Assembly (NCBI GenBank): GCA_031549195.1
Contig: JAVBQF010000002.1
Span: 1-61,390 of the forward strand
Length of the DNA: 61,390 bases
Source of the DNA: JAVBQF01 sp031549195
Lineage (GTDB): Bacteria; Bacillota_I; Bacilli_A; RF39; UBA660
Reading direction: 5' to 3'
The position numbers were made by a program, and so were the translations under genes. Below, piece by piece: positions 15,637-24,191 of the stretch; positions within the stretch are counted from its first letter, which is position 1; the number at the start of each line of letters is the position of its first letter. The notes beneath the pieces were generated by a model, which had not been told where the DNA came from, did no database searches, and was given only the letters and a program-made list of their open reading frames with translations.

Positions 15637-16068
15637 ATGTTAATACCATCAAGAACTAAATATAGACGTGTTCATAGATTACCTTATGAAGGTCGTTCAA
15701 AGGGTAATGTAGAACTTAATCAAGGGACATATGGTCTTGTTGCAACAGAAGGTGCTTGGATAACAGCAAATCAAATTGAAGCAGCCCGTGTAGCAATGAC
15801 TCGTTATATGAAACGTGGTGGAAAAGTATGGATAAACATATTCCCACACATGCCACTTACTAAAAAACCTTTAGGTACTCGTATGGGTAAAGGTAAAGGT
15901 GCAGTAGAGGCTTGGGTAGCAGTTGTTAAAGCTGGAAAGATTATGTTTGAAATAGCAGACGTTTCAGAAGAAATAGCAAGAGAAGCATTAAGACTTGCAT
16001 CACACAAACTTCCAATAAAAACAAAGTTTGTTATGAAAGAAAATGGTGGTGATAAAAATGAAGGTTAA
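15637..16068 (+). CDS. rplP: 50S ribosomal protein L16
   Basis: 143 residues. LIPSRTKYRRVHRLPYEGRS start and FPHMPLTKKPLGTRMGKGKG, followed by a standard C-terminus. Binds near the A site and 5S rRNA. Its last 11 bases overlap rpmC. Confidence 0.98.
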   Translation: MLIPSRTKYRRVHRLPYEGRSKGNVELNQGTYGLVATEGAWITANQIEAARVAMTRYMKRGGKVWINIFPHMPLTKKPLGTRMGKGKGAVEAWVAVVKAGKIMFEIADVSEEIAREALRLASHKLPIKTKFVMKENGGDKNEG

Positions 16069-16252
16069 TGAAATAAGAAATTTGACCACTGAAGAAATTT
16101 TATCAAAGATAAAAGAAACAAAAGAAGAACTATTTAACTTACGTTTCCAACAAGCAACAGGTAACCTAGAAAAACCTTCAAGAATAAGAGAACTAAGACA
16201 TTTAGTAGCAAGATGCAAAACTGTATTGAGTGAAAGAGAATTAGGAGAGTAG
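16058..16252 (+). CDS. rpmC: 50S ribosomal protein L29
   Basis: 64 residues. ATG 16058 gives the typical start KVNEIRNLTTEEI; an earlier in-frame ATG at 16043 would add five residues not seen in L29, and the GGTGGTGAT between them serves as binding site. NLRFQQATGNLEKPSRIREL is diagnostic. Located at the exit tunnel beside L23. Overlaps the end of rplP. Confidence 0.96.
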   Translation: MKVNEIRNLTTEEILSKIKETKEELFNLRFQQATGNLEKPSRIRELRHLVARCKTVLSERELGE

Positions 16253-16261
16253 GAGGGTATA

Positions 16262-16519
16262 ATGGAAAAAAGAGCAAAAGAATTAGTTGGAACTGTAGTT
16301 AGCAGTGTTAATAATAAAACAATTACTGTATTAGTAGAAACATATAAGAAACATCCACTATATGGTAAACGTGTTAAATATTCTAAGAAATATGCAGCAC
16401 ATGATGAATCAAATAAAGCAAAAGTAGGAGATGTGGTTAGAATAGTTGAAACTAAACCAATATCTGCTACAAAAAGATTCTATTTAAAAGAAATAGTAAA
16501 AGAAGCAGTTATTTTATAA
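16262..16519 (+). CDS. rpsQ: 30S ribosomal protein S17
   Basis: 85 residues with an OB fold: ELVGTVVSSVNNKTITVLVE start, KRVKYSKKYAAHDE and GDVVRIVETKPISATKRF end. Primary 16S binding protein. Preceded by AGGAGGG, normal length. Confidence 0.97.
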   Translation: MEKRAKELVGTVVSSVNNKTITVLVETYKKHPLYGKRVKYSKKYAAHDESNKAKVGDVVRIVETKPISATKRFYLKEIVKEAVIL

Positions 16520-16543
16520 CTCTTAGGTGAAGGAGGATTAATT

Positions 16544-16912
16544 ATGGTTCAACAAGAAAGCCGTTTAAAAGTTGCGGATAATTCAGGTGCTAGAGAACTA
16601 TTAGTTATTAGAGTACTTGGTGGAAGCAAAGTTAAATCTGGTAATATCGGTGACATAGTTGTTGGTACAGTTAAAAATGCCACACCTAATGGAACTGTTA
16701 AAAAAGGTAAAGTAGTTAAAGCAGTTATAGTAAGAACTGCATTTGGTATGAGAAGAGAAGATGGTTCTTATATAAAGTTCGACGATAATGCTTGTGTTAT
16801 TATTAAAGATGACAAGAGTCCAGTTGGAACTCGTATATTTGGACCAGTAGCACGTGAACTACGTGATAAAGATTTTATGAAAATAGTATCTTTAGCTAAA
16901 GAAGTACTATAA
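16544..16912 (+). CDS. rplN: 50S ribosomal protein L14
   Basis: 122 residues. VQQESRLKVADNSGARELLV, VKKGKVVKAVIVRT and GTRIFGPVARELRDKDFMKI are the family signatures. L14 forms intersubunit bridges and is the docking site of the silencing factor RsfS. AAGGAGG precedes it. Confidence 0.98.
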   Translation: MVQQESRLKVADNSGARELLVIRVLGGSKVKSGNIGDIVVGTVKNATPNGTVKKGKVVKAVIVRTAFGMRREDGSYIKFDDNACVIIKDDKSPVGTRIFGPVARELRDKDFMKIVSLAKEVL

Positions 16913-16923
16913 AGGAGGATATT

Positions 16924-17232
16924 ATGAACTTTAAAGTAGGAGATAATGTCGTAGTTATTGCTGGTGCTAGTAAAGGTAAAACTGGTAAAATTACAAAAGT
17001 TTTTGCAAAAGAAAACAGAGTAATCGTTGAAGGATGTAATACAATTAAAAAACATAAAAAAGGTAATGGACAAGAAACTGGTGGAATTCTAGAAATGGAT
17101 GCACCAATCCATGCTTCTAATGTTATGATTGTTGATCCTAAAACTAAAAAAGGAACTAGAATCGGACATACTATTGATAAAGATAATAAAAAAATAAGAG
17201 TAGCTAGAAAATCTGGCGAAAAGATAGATTAG
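16924..17232 (+). CDS. rplX: 50S ribosomal protein L24
   Basis: 102 residues with the KOW motif GDNVVVIAGASKGKTGKI near the N-terminus, then NTIKKHKKGN. Initiates 50S assembly. AAAGGAGG lies just upstream; the gap to rplE is short. Confidence 0.97.
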   Translation: MNFKVGDNVVVIAGASKGKTGKITKVFAKENRVIVEGCNTIKKHKKGNGQETGGILEMDAPIHASNVMIVDPKTKKGTRIGHTIDKDNKKIRVARKSGEKID

Positions 17233-17246
17233 TGAGGAGGGAAAAT

Positions 17247-17786
17247 ATGAACCGCCTAAAAGAAAAATATGTAAATGAGATCGTTCCAAGTCTAATTAAG
17301 AAGCATAATTATACAACAGTTATGGAAGTTCCTAAATTGGAAAAGATTGTTATTAATATGGGTGTAGGAGATGCAACGTCTAACTCTAAACTATTAGATG
17401 CAGCAGTTAAGGATCTAGAAATACTATCTGGTCAAAAGCCAGTAGTAACTAAATCTAGAAAATCAATTGCAGGATTTAAGTTAAGAGAAGGTCAGGCAAT
17501 CGGATGTAAAGTTACTTTAAGAGGAGAAAATATGTACAACTTCATGGATAAGTTAGTATCTATTGGATTACCTCGTGTACGTGATTTTAGAGGTTTATCA
17601 CCTAAGTCATTCGATGGTAGAGGAAACTATACATTAGGTATTAAAGAACAATTGATATTTTCTGAAATAGAGTATGACAGTGTTGTTAAAGTAAGAGGTA
17701 TGGATATAGTATTCGTAACAACTGCTAAGACAAACGAAGAAGCATTAAGCTTGTTAACTGAACTTGGAATTCCATTTAGGAAGTAA
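17247..17786 (+). CDS. rplE: 50S ribosomal protein L5
   Basis: 179 residues. ATG 17247 is chosen because GAGGAGG (17234-17240) precedes it; a GTG at 17232 in the same frame lies on that site. NRLKEKYVNEIVPSL start, VINMGVGDATSN, PVVTKSRKSIAGFKLREGQ and GLPRVRDFRGL are diagnostic. Binds 5S rRNA with L18 and contacts tRNA in the P site. Confidence 0.98.
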   Translation: MNRLKEKYVNEIVPSLIKKHNYTTVMEVPKLEKIVINMGVGDATSNSKLLDAAVKDLEILSGQKPVVTKSRKSIAGFKLREGQAIGCKVTLRGENMYNFMDKLVSIGLPRVRDFRGLSPKSFDGRGNYTLGIKEQLIFSEIEYDSVVKVRGMDIVFVTTAKTNEEALSLLTELGIPFRK

Positions 17787-17800
17787 TCGGAGGGTAAATA

Positions 17801-17986
17801 ATGGCAAAAAAAAGTATGATTATTAAAGCTAATAAAGAGCAAAAATTTAAAGTACGTGAATATACTCGTTGCAAAAGATGTGGAAGACCACATGCAGTTA
17901 TGAGTAAATTTGGTGTATGCCGTATTTGCTTTAGAGAACTAGCTTATCAAGGACAAATACCAGGCGTTAAGAAGTCAAGCTGGTAA
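17801..17986 (+). CDS. rpsN: 30S ribosomal protein S14, zinc-binding type (type Z)
   Basis: 61 residues, the short zinc form: C24-K-R-C27 and C40-R-I-C43 are both present, with the C-terminal GQIPGVKKSSW. Lies in the 30S head. Retention of the zinc form is usual for the spc-operon copy; whether a zinc-free paralogue exists elsewhere cannot be seen. Confidence 0.98.
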   Translation: MAKKSMIIKANKEQKFKVREYTRCKRCGRPHAVMSKFGVCRICFRELAYQGQIPGVKKSSW

Positions 17987-18005
17987 TTGGGAAGGAGGAA
18001 TAAAC

Positions 18006-18407
18006 ATGGCTGTAGTAACTGATACAATAGCAGATTTGTTAACTCGTATACGTAATGCTAATGCAATGCGTTATAACGAAGTAACAGTCCCTGCTTCAAA
18101 ATTAAAAGAAGAATTTGCTAGAATTCTAAAAGAAGAAGGATTCGTTAATGACTATAAAGTTGTTAAGGATGCTGTACAAGGAACAATTGTTATTACATTA
18201 AAATATGGAAATAAAAAAGAAAGAGTAATTACTGGATTAAAGCGTATTTCAAAACCAGGGCTTAGAGTTTATGTTGGAAGTGAAGAATTACCTAGAGTAT
18301 TAAATGGATTAGGTATCGCTGTCATTTCTACTTCTAAAGGTGTTATGACTGACAAAGAAGCGAGAAAACAAAATCTTGGTGGAGAAGTTTTAGCTTACAT
18401 CTGGTAA
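18006..18407 (+). CDS. rpsH: 30S ribosomal protein S8
   Basis: 133 residues. DTIADLLTRIRNANAMRYNE start, RISKPGLRVYVGSEELPRVL, and the ending GLGIAVISTSKGVMTDKEAR followed by GGEVLAYIW. S8 is a central 16S binder and in E. coli represses the spc operon. AAGGAGG upstream. Confidence 0.98.
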   Translation: MAVVTDTIADLLTRIRNANAMRYNEVTVPASKLKEEFARILKEEGFVNDYKVVKDAVQGTIVITLKYGNKKERVITGLKRISKPGLRVYVGSEELPRVLNGLGIAVISTSKGVMTDKEARKQNLGGEVLAYIW

Positions 18408-18429
18408 TCTAAAGTGTAAGGAGGATACC

Positions 18430-18960
18430 ATGAGTCGTATAGGAAATAGAAAACTAGTAATACCAGAAGGTGTTACTGTAAGTGTTGAAGACAACACAGT
18501 TACTGTTAAAGGACCAAAAGGTGAACTTACAACTGCTTTAACAAAAGGAATTACTGTTAAAGTAGAAGGAAACACTTTAGAGACTTTAAGAGAAAATGAA
18601 ACATTAAAACCAATGCATGGGACTATTAATGCTAATGTTAATAATTTAATAGTAGGCGTTAGTAGTGGATATGAAAAAGGTTTAGAAATACTTGGTGTTG
18701 GGTACCGTTTCACATTAAAAGGAAACACACTAGTTATTAGTGCAGGATACTCTCATCCAGTCGAAATGGAAATTCCAAAAGGAATTACAGTTGAAGTACC
18801 AAGTAATACAGAACTTCTTGTAAAAGGGATAGATAAAATATTAGTTGGTGAATTTGCTGCAAATATAAGAAAAGTTAGACAACCAGAACCTTACAAAGGA
18901 AAAGGTATTCGTTATAAAAATGAACGCATTATTCGTAAGGAAGGTAAGAAAGCTGCTTAA
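18430..18960 (+). CDS. rplF: 50S ribosomal protein L6
   Basis: 176 residues. SRIGNRKLVIPEGVTVSVED start and two alpha/beta repeats; C-terminal IRKVRQPEPYKGKGIRYKNE is the family signature. Located near the GTPase centre. TAAGGAGG upstream. Confidence 0.98.
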   Translation: MSRIGNRKLVIPEGVTVSVEDNTVTVKGPKGELTTALTKGITVKVEGNTLETLRENETLKPMHGTINANVNNLIVGVSSGYEKGLEILGVGYRFTLKGNTLVISAGYSHPVEMEIPKGITVEVPSNTELLVKGIDKILVGEFAANIRKVRQPEPYKGKGIRYKNERIIRKEGKKAA

Positions 18961-18987
18961 AATATTTAAGATAAGGAGAAGTTACTT

Positions 18988-19350
18988 ATGATAAAAAAAG
19001 TATCAAGAAATGTTATGCGTGTTGAAAGACACAAAAGAGTAAGAAATAGTATTCATGGTACATGTGCTATTCCAAGACTTAATGTGTTTAGATCAAACTC
19101 AAATATTTTTGCACAAATTATCGATGATGAAGCTGGTACTACATTAGTTGCAGCATCGTCACTAGATAAAGATTTGAAAATTGCTAATGGAAGTAATGCA
19201 GAGGCTGCTACAAAAGTAGGAGAAGCAATTGCTGCCAAAGCAAAAAAAGCTAACATTACAAAAGTTGTGTTTGATAGAGGTGGATACCTTTATCATGGAC
19301 GTGTTAAAGCTTTAGCTGAAGCTGCACGTAATAATGGTTTAGAATTCTAA
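18988..19350 (+). CDS. rplR: 50S ribosomal protein L18
   Basis: 120 residues. RVERHKRVRNSIHGT, PRLNVFRSNSNIFAQIIDDE and VVFDRGGYLYHGRVKALAEA are typical. Binds 5S rRNA with L5. Normal length; preceded by AAGGAGAAG. Confidence 0.98.
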   Translation: MIKKVSRNVMRVERHKRVRNSIHGTCAIPRLNVFRSNSNIFAQIIDDEAGTTLVAASSLDKDLKIANGSNAEAATKVGEAIAAKAKKANITKVVFDRGGYLYHGRVKALAEAARNNGLEF

Positions 19351-19364
19351 AAGGAGGGTAATTT

Positions 19365-19925
19365 ATGCAAAACAATAGCAACCAAAATGATAATAGAAAC
19401 AACAGAGATAGAAACAATAACAAAGATAAGTTTGAAAAAGCTGCTAAGTTATATGAAGAACTAGTAGTTGAAATTAAAAGTGTTGTTAAAGTTAACAAAG
19501 GTGGTAGACAAAGAAGATTTTCTGCTACTGTTGTTGTCGGAGATAGACACGGTACTGTTGGATTAGGTATGGGTAAAGCTAATGAAGTACCTGATGCAAT
19601 CAAAAAAGCTATTCAATCAGCTAATAAAAATATAGTAAAAATACCTCTTGCAGATGATAGAACAATCACACATATGGTAAACGGAGTTGCAGGTGCTGCT
19701 AAGGTAGTATTAAAACCAGCTATTGCCGGTACTGGAGTTATTGCAGGTGGTGCAGTTAGAGCTGTACTTGAACTTGCAGGAGTTCGTGATATTTTATCAA
19801 AATCACTTGGATCACGTACAAAAACTAATATGGCAGCTGCTACATTAAATGGATTAAAGCAATTAAAAACACCAGAACATGTTGCAGAATTAAGAGGAAA
19901 ATCAGTAGAGGAGATATTAAGATAA
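19365..19925 (+). CDS. rpsE: 30S ribosomal protein S5 with Asn-rich N-terminal extension
   Basis: 186 residues. The core from about residue 30 is normal: VVKVNKGGRQRRFSATVVVG, GDRHGTVGLGMGKANEVPDA and AVLELAGVRDILSKSLGSR. Before it lies an extension of about 22 residues made of Asn, Arg, Asp and Lys, low in complexity and variable in the family. S5 is important for decoding fidelity. The stop overlaps rplO by one base; rpmD, which usually lies between them, is absent. Confidence 0.97.
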   Translation: MQNNSNQNDNRNNRDRNNNKDKFEKAAKLYEELVVEIKSVVKVNKGGRQRRFSATVVVGDRHGTVGLGMGKANEVPDAIKKAIQSANKNIVKIPLADDRTITHMVNGVAGAAKVVLKPAIAGTGVIAGGAVRAVLELAGVRDILSKSLGSRTKTNMAAATLNGLKQLKTPEHVAELRGKSVEEILR

Positions 19926-20368
19926 TGAAGTTACATGAATTAGAGAGTAATATCGGAGCTACTCATAAAAGAAAAATAGTAGGACGTGGACGTGGATCAG
20001 GGTTAGGTAAAACAAGTGGTAAAGGTGAAAAGGGACAAAAGAAAAGAAGTGGAGTTAGTATTCCAGCAACTTTCGAAGGTGGACAATTACCTTTATATAG
20101 AAGACTACCAAAAAGAGGATTTAGTAATGCAGATTTCAAAGTTGAATATGCAGTAATTAATGTTAGCGATTTAAATAGATTTGAAGATGGTACAGTTGTA
20201 ACACCAGCTCTATTAAGAGAAACTGGTCTTGTTAAACAACAATTAAATGGAATCAAAGTTTTAGGTGATGGAGAGCTTAATAAAAAATTAACTGTTCAAG
20301 CTCATAAGTTTTCTAAAACAGCAAGGAAAAGTATAGAAGCGTCTGGAAGTAAAATTGAGGTGATCTAA
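19925..20368 (+). CDS. rplO: 50S ribosomal protein L15
   Basis: 147 residues. KLHELESNIGATHKRKIVGR, the Gly-rich GRGSGLGKTSGKGEKGQKKR and GGQLPLYRRLPKRGF are diagnostic. Late assembly protein of the 50S. Coupled to rpsE by a one-base overlap (TAATG) and ends one base before the secY start. Confidence 0.98.
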   Translation: MKLHELESNIGATHKRKIVGRGRGSGLGKTSGKGEKGQKKRSGVSIPATFEGGQLPLYRRLPKRGFSNADFKVEYAVINVSDLNRFEDGTVVTPALLRETGLVKQQLNGIKVLGDGELNKKLTVQAHKFSKTARKSIEASGSKIEVI

Positions 20369-20369
20369 T

Positions 20370-21632
20370 ATGTTTTCTCATATGAAACAGTTATTTGCAC
20401 CTAACAATAAAGATTTAAGAAAAAGACTTTTATTTACACTAGGTGCTTTAGCAATATTTATTATTGGAACTGGTATTCAAATACCAGGAACTCCAAAACT
20501 AGATTTAAATTCAGCATCTCTAGGTATGCTGGATGCAATGACAGGTGGAGCCTTAAAGAAGTTTTCAATATTCTCTTTAGGAGTTATGCCTTATATCACT
20601 GCATCAATTATTACACAATTATTACAGATGGATATAATACCATATTTCAGTGAGCTTAAAGATCAAGGACCAACTGGAAGACAAAAGATTAATAAGATTA
20701 ATAGATACTTAGGTATAATATTTGCATTCATAGAAGGATTTGTATTCGCAATAGCCTTTTTAGGTAAAGGAATGACTACAATTGATTATATGTATGTTGC
20801 AACAATTATAACTGCAGGTACAGCATTCTTGTTATGGCTAGGTGATCAAATCACTCAGAAGGGTATGGGAAATGGTATGTCATTAATCATTATGGCAGGT
20901 ATTATTTCAACATTACCAGCTATGTTTAAGACAGCATTTACTGATCTTATATCAAAAGGGACATATGCAATGCCTTTAGGTATTACATTGTTTGTAGTAT
21001 TTGTAATAATATATTTCTTAATCATCATAGGAGTAATATTTGTACAGGAAGCTGAAAGAAGACTGCCAATTCAATATGCGAATAAGTCGACAAGCTTTGG
21101 TGGAAATCAATCATTTATGCCTGTTAAAATAAATACTGCTGGAGTTGTTCCAGTAATATTTGCTTCAAGTCTTTTGGCTATACCAGCAGCTATTGCACAA
21201 TTTACTAAAAGTGATGGTATGATATCCTTTGTAGATAAATATCTAACTTATACAAAACCAGTAGGATTTGCAATATTTGTATTACTTATATATTTCTTCG
21301 CATACTTTTATACATTCATTCAGCTAAGACCTGAAGAATTATCAAAAGACTTGCAAAACAACGGTGGATTTATTCCAGGAGTAAGACCTGGAAAAGACAC
21401 TCAAGACTACATAACAAAAGTGTTATCGCGTCTTACTGTAGCAGGAGCTTTGTTCTTGGTTATAATATCAGCAATACCAATTGCATTTACATCACTATCT
21501 GGGTTATCACCAACTGTAACAATTGGTGGTACTAGTTTATTGATTGTTGTAGGTGTTGCACTTGAAACTTATAATCAACTTGAAGGAAGCTTAATTGCAA
21601 GAAATTATAAGAAGGGATATAGTAGAAGATGA
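20370..21632 (+). CDS. secY: protein translocase subunit SecY
   Basis: The 420-residue channel subunit of the Sec translocon has ten membrane segments. Signatures: FIIGTGIQIPGTPKL in TM1, the plug region, GVMPYITASIITQLLQMDII, IAGVLLETYNQ-like GVALETYNQLEGSLIARNYK at the end. It exports unfolded proteins and inserts membrane proteins with SecE/SecG and SecA. Binding site GAGGTGAT lies in the end of rplO. The adk start overlaps its stop (ATGA). Confidence 0.98.
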   Translation: MFSHMKQLFAPNNKDLRKRLLFTLGALAIFIIGTGIQIPGTPKLDLNSASLGMLDAMTGGALKKFSIFSLGVMPYITASIITQLLQMDIIPYFSELKDQGPTGRQKINKINRYLGIIFAFIEGFVFAIAFLGKGMTTIDYMYVATIITAGTAFLLWLGDQITQKGMGNGMSLIIMAGIISTLPAMFKTAFTDLISKGTYAMPLGITLFVVFVIIYFLIIIGVIFVQEAERRLPIQYANKSTSFGGNQSFMPVKINTAGVVPVIFASSLLAIPAAIAQFTKSDGMISFVDKYLTYTKPVGFAIFVLLIYFFAYFYTFIQLRPEELSKDLQNNGGFIPGVRPGKDTQDYITKVLSRLTVAGALFLVIISAIPIAFTSLSGLSPTVTIGGTSLLIVVGVALETYNQLEGSLIARNYKKGYSRR

Positions 21633-22306
21633 GAAATTTAATATTATTAGCAGCACCAGCTGCTGGTAAAGGAACATTATCAGAAAACTTAAGAGAAAAA
21701 TATGGATATGTTAGTATTTCTACAGGAGATTTACTAAGGAATGCCGTTGCAAACGGTCATGAACTTGGTCCTAAGATACATGAAATGCAGATGAGTGGGG
21801 CATTAGTTACTAATGAAATAGTTTATAAGCTACTTGAAGATAGAATTAATGAACCTGATTGTGCTAATGGATATATTTTAGATGGATTTCCAAGAAATAT
21901 CGAACAAGCTGAAGAATACGATAAATTAATAAAAGGACTGAATAGAGATTTAGGTATAGCTATACTTTTGGATATTGAAAAAGAAGAGTTGAAAGTTAGA
22001 ACTGTGGGTAGAAGAACTTGCAAGGATTGCGGATCAATTCACAATATTTACAAGGAAGCACTTTTACCTAAAAAAGAAGGTATCTGTAACAAGTGTGGTG
22101 GGGAATTAACACAACGTGCTGATGACACTGAAGAAATGCTTGAGATAAGGTATCAAACATATTTAGATAAAACAAAACCACTTATAGACTATTATAGTAA
22201 TAAAGGAATCTTATATACAGTTGATTCTGGTAAGACACCTACAGATACTTTAGAACAAGTGGAAGAGATTCTAAATAAACTTGGTGATAGTATTGATAAC
22301 AATTAA
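21629..22306 (+). CDS. adk: adenylate kinase with altered Walker A motif
   Basis: 225 residues, long-lid type. The lid carries a four-cysteine zinc site (C131, C134, C153, C156). DGFPRNIEQAE (85-95), TGDLLR and GRRTCKDCG confirm Adk, which interconverts AMP, ATP and ADP. The P-loop reads AAPAAGKGT (8-16) where the family normally has GxPGAGKGT: both glycines at 8 and 11 are alanines, while the GKGT with Lys14 is kept. Position between secY and map is canonical. The start overlaps the secY stop by four bases. Confidence 0.95.
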   Translation: MRNLILLAAPAAGKGTLSENLREKYGYVSISTGDLLRNAVANGHELGPKIHEMQMSGALVTNEIVYKLLEDRINEPDCANGYILDGFPRNIEQAEEYDKLIKGLNRDLGIAILLDIEKEELKVRTVGRRTCKDCGSIHNIYKEALLPKKEGICNKCGGELTQRADDTEEMLEIRYQTYLDKTKPLIDYYSNKGILYTVDSGKTPTDTLEQVEEILNKLGDSIDNN

Positions 22307-23039
22307 AAGTAGTCGTGAGATTGAATTCTTAAAGACTGCTGGTCATATTGTATATCTAACACACAAGCATTTACTACCATATATAAAAGAAGGAACTAAA
22401 ACTAAAGAATTAGATAAACTTGCTGAGGAGTTCATTAGAAGTCAAGATGCAACGCCTTCTTTTAAAGGGTATAATGGATTCCCAGCATCTATTTGTATCA
22501 GTATTAATGAACAAGTAGTTCATGGAATTCCGGGTAACAGAGTACTTAAGAGTGGAGACTTAGTTTCCATAGATATAGGTGCAAGTTACAAAGGATATCA
22601 TGGTGACTCCGCTTGGAGTTATGTAGTAGGAAAGTCGAACGATAAGATAGACTGGTTATTAAAACATACTGAAGAATCTTTGTATAAAGGTCTAAAGCAA
22701 GTTAAACCTGGAAATAGAGTAGGTGATATATCACACGCTATTGAGGTATATGCTAAAGCTCATAGACTTGGTATTGTTAAAGAGTTAGTTGGTCATGGAG
22801 TTGGAACTAATCTACATGAAGCACCAGATATACCTAATTATGGTAATCCACATACTGGCCCAATCCTTAAAGAAGGAATGGTACTAGCAATAGAACCAAT
22901 GCTTAATTTAGGTGGAGCCGATATAGTAATGCTTGAAGATGGTTGGACAATTGAAACTGAAGATAATAGTCCATCAGCTCATTTTGAACACACAGTAGTA
23001 GTAACAAAAGATGGATATGAAATATTAACAGGAGAGTGA
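22293..23039 (+). CDS. map: methionine aminopeptidase, type I
   Basis: 248 residues. The start is TTG 22293, which gives the family N-terminus MITIKSSREIEFLKTAG and is preceded by GGTGA (22283-22287); upstream TTG and GTG codons in frame are less well placed. It overlaps adk by 14 bases. Metal ligands: D94 in SIDIGAS, D105 in YHGDSAWSY, H168 in VGHGVGT, E201 in AIEPM and E232 in FEHTVVV; H77 is the substrate-side histidine. Removes the initiator Met from new proteins. Essential housekeeping function. Confidence 0.96.
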   Translation: MITIKSSREIEFLKTAGHIVYLTHKHLLPYIKEGTKTKELDKLAEEFIRSQDATPSFKGYNGFPASICISINEQVVHGIPGNRVLKSGDLVSIDIGASYKGYHGDSAWSYVVGKSNDKIDWLLKHTEESLYKGLKQVKPGNRVGDISHAIEVYAKAHRLGIVKELVGHGVGTNLHEAPDIPNYGNPHTGPILKEGMVLAIEPMLNLGGADIVMLEDGWTIETEDNSPSAHFEHTVVVTKDGYEILTGE

Positions 23040-23043
23040 AATA

Positions 23044-23259
23044 ATGGCAAAGGAAGATACAATTGAAATCGAAGGAAAAGTTCTAGAGATTTTGCCAGGT
23101 GGGAAGTTCCGTGTGGAACTTGAGAACGGGCATATTGTTGAAGCTCACGTTTCTGGTAAAATACGAATGAATTACATTCGCATCTTACCGGGTGATTCCG
23201 TAATGCTAGAACTATCGCCTTATGACTTAACACGTGGGCGTATAACCTATAGAAAATAG
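23044..23259 (+). CDS. infA: translation initiation factor IF-1
   Basis: 71 residues, OB fold: AKEDTIEIEGKVLEILPGGK, FRVELENGHIVEAHVSGKIR and the C-terminal DLTRGRITYRK. Binds the 30S A site during initiation. It starts five bases after map, with GGAGAGTGA as binding site. The KOW-type gene found here in some Bacillota is absent. Confidence 0.98.
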   Translation: MAKEDTIEIEGKVLEILPGGKFRVELENGHIVEAHVSGKIRMNYIRILPGDSVMLELSPYDLTRGRITYRK

Positions 23260-23272
23260 TAGGAGGGAAATT

Positions 23273-23386
23273 ATGAAAGTAAGAGCATCAGTTAAAAAAA
23301 TCTGCTCAAAATGCAAAGTAGTAAAAAGAAAAGGTATAATTAGAATAATTTGTGAAAACCCAAAACACAAACAAAGACAAGGGTAA
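23273..23386 (+). CDS. rpmJ: 50S ribosomal protein L36, zinc-binding
   Basis: A 37-codon gene. Starts with ATG 23273 after TAGGAGGG. KVRASVKKIC followed by SKCKVVKRKG gives the zinc ligands C11, C14, C27 and H32. The smallest ribosomal protein; position between infA and rpsM is canonical. Confidence 0.98.
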   Translation: MKVRASVKKICSKCKVVKRKGIIRIICENPKHKQRQG

Positions 23387-23404
23387 TGAAAGGAAGTGTA
23401 ACAT

Positions 23405-23770
23405 ATGGCTCGTATTAAAGGTGTAGATATTCCAAATGATAAGCAATTAGAAACTTCACTAACTTACATTTTTGGTATTGGAAGACAAACTGCAAAGAAA
23501 ATTTGCCAAGGAGCAAAAATGAATCCAGAAACAAGAGTTAAGGATTTATCAAATGATGAACTAAACGTTATCCGTGATGAAGTTAATAAATATGCGACTG
23601 AAGGAGATCTAAGACGTGATGTTAGTATGAACATCAAAACTAAGATGGAAATAGGTTCATATCAAGGAACTCGTCATAAAAAAGGATTACCAGTTAGAGG
23701 TCAAAGTACAAGAAGCAATGCTCGTACTCGTAAGGGAAAAGGTAAGACAGTTGCTAATAAGAAAAAATAA
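23405..23770 (+). CDS. rpsM: 30S ribosomal protein S13
   Basis: 121 residues. ARIKGVDIPNDKQLETSLTY, IFGIGRQTAKKIC helix-hairpin-helix, and the basic tail RHKKGLPVRGQSTRSNARTR. Contacts tRNA and 50S through bridges. AAAGGAAG upstream. Confidence 0.98.
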   Translation: MARIKGVDIPNDKQLETSLTYIFGIGRQTAKKICQGAKMNPETRVKDLSNDELNVIRDEVNKYATEGDLRRDVSMNIKTKMEIGSYQGTRHKKGLPVRGQSTRSNARTRKGKGKTVANKKK

Positions 23771-23789
23771 TAATTAAGGAGGGTACATA

Positions 23790-24173
23790 ATGGCTTATAA
23801 AACAAGAAAAAGAAAAGTTAAAAAGAATGTTCCTGAAGGTGTAGCACACATTCACTCAACTTTCAATAATACTATTACTACCATTAGTGATAAAGATGGT
23901 AATGCAATAGCTTGGGCAAGTTCAGGTGCACAAGGGTTTAAAGGTAGTAAAAAATCAACACCATTTGCAGCAGGTATTGCGGCAGAAGCTGCTGGTAAAG
24001 CTGCTTATGATATTGGTATGAGAAAAGTAGAAGTGTTTGTCAAAGGACTTGGTCCAGGAAGAGAGACAGCTATTAGATCTCTTCAAACAGCAGGACTTGA
24101 AGTAACAGCAATCAATGATGTAACACCAATTCCACACAATGGATGTCGTCCACCAAAACGCCCACGTGGTTAA
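23790..24173 (+). CDS. rpsK: 30S ribosomal protein S11
   Basis: 127 residues. VAHIHSTFNNTITTISDKDG, WASSGAQGFKGSKKSTPFAA and the ending TPIPHNGCRPPKRPRG are diagnostic. Forms part of the platform near the Shine-Dalgarno helix. Preceded by AAGGAGGG. Confidence 0.98.
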   Translation: MAYKTRKRKVKKNVPEGVAHIHSTFNNTITTISDKDGNAIAWASSGAQGFKGSKKSTPFAAGIAAEAAGKAAYDIGMRKVEVFVKGLGPGRETAIRSLQTAGLEVTAINDVTPIPHNGCRPPKRPRG

Positions 24174-24191
24174 TATAAAGGAGGTAGTTTC

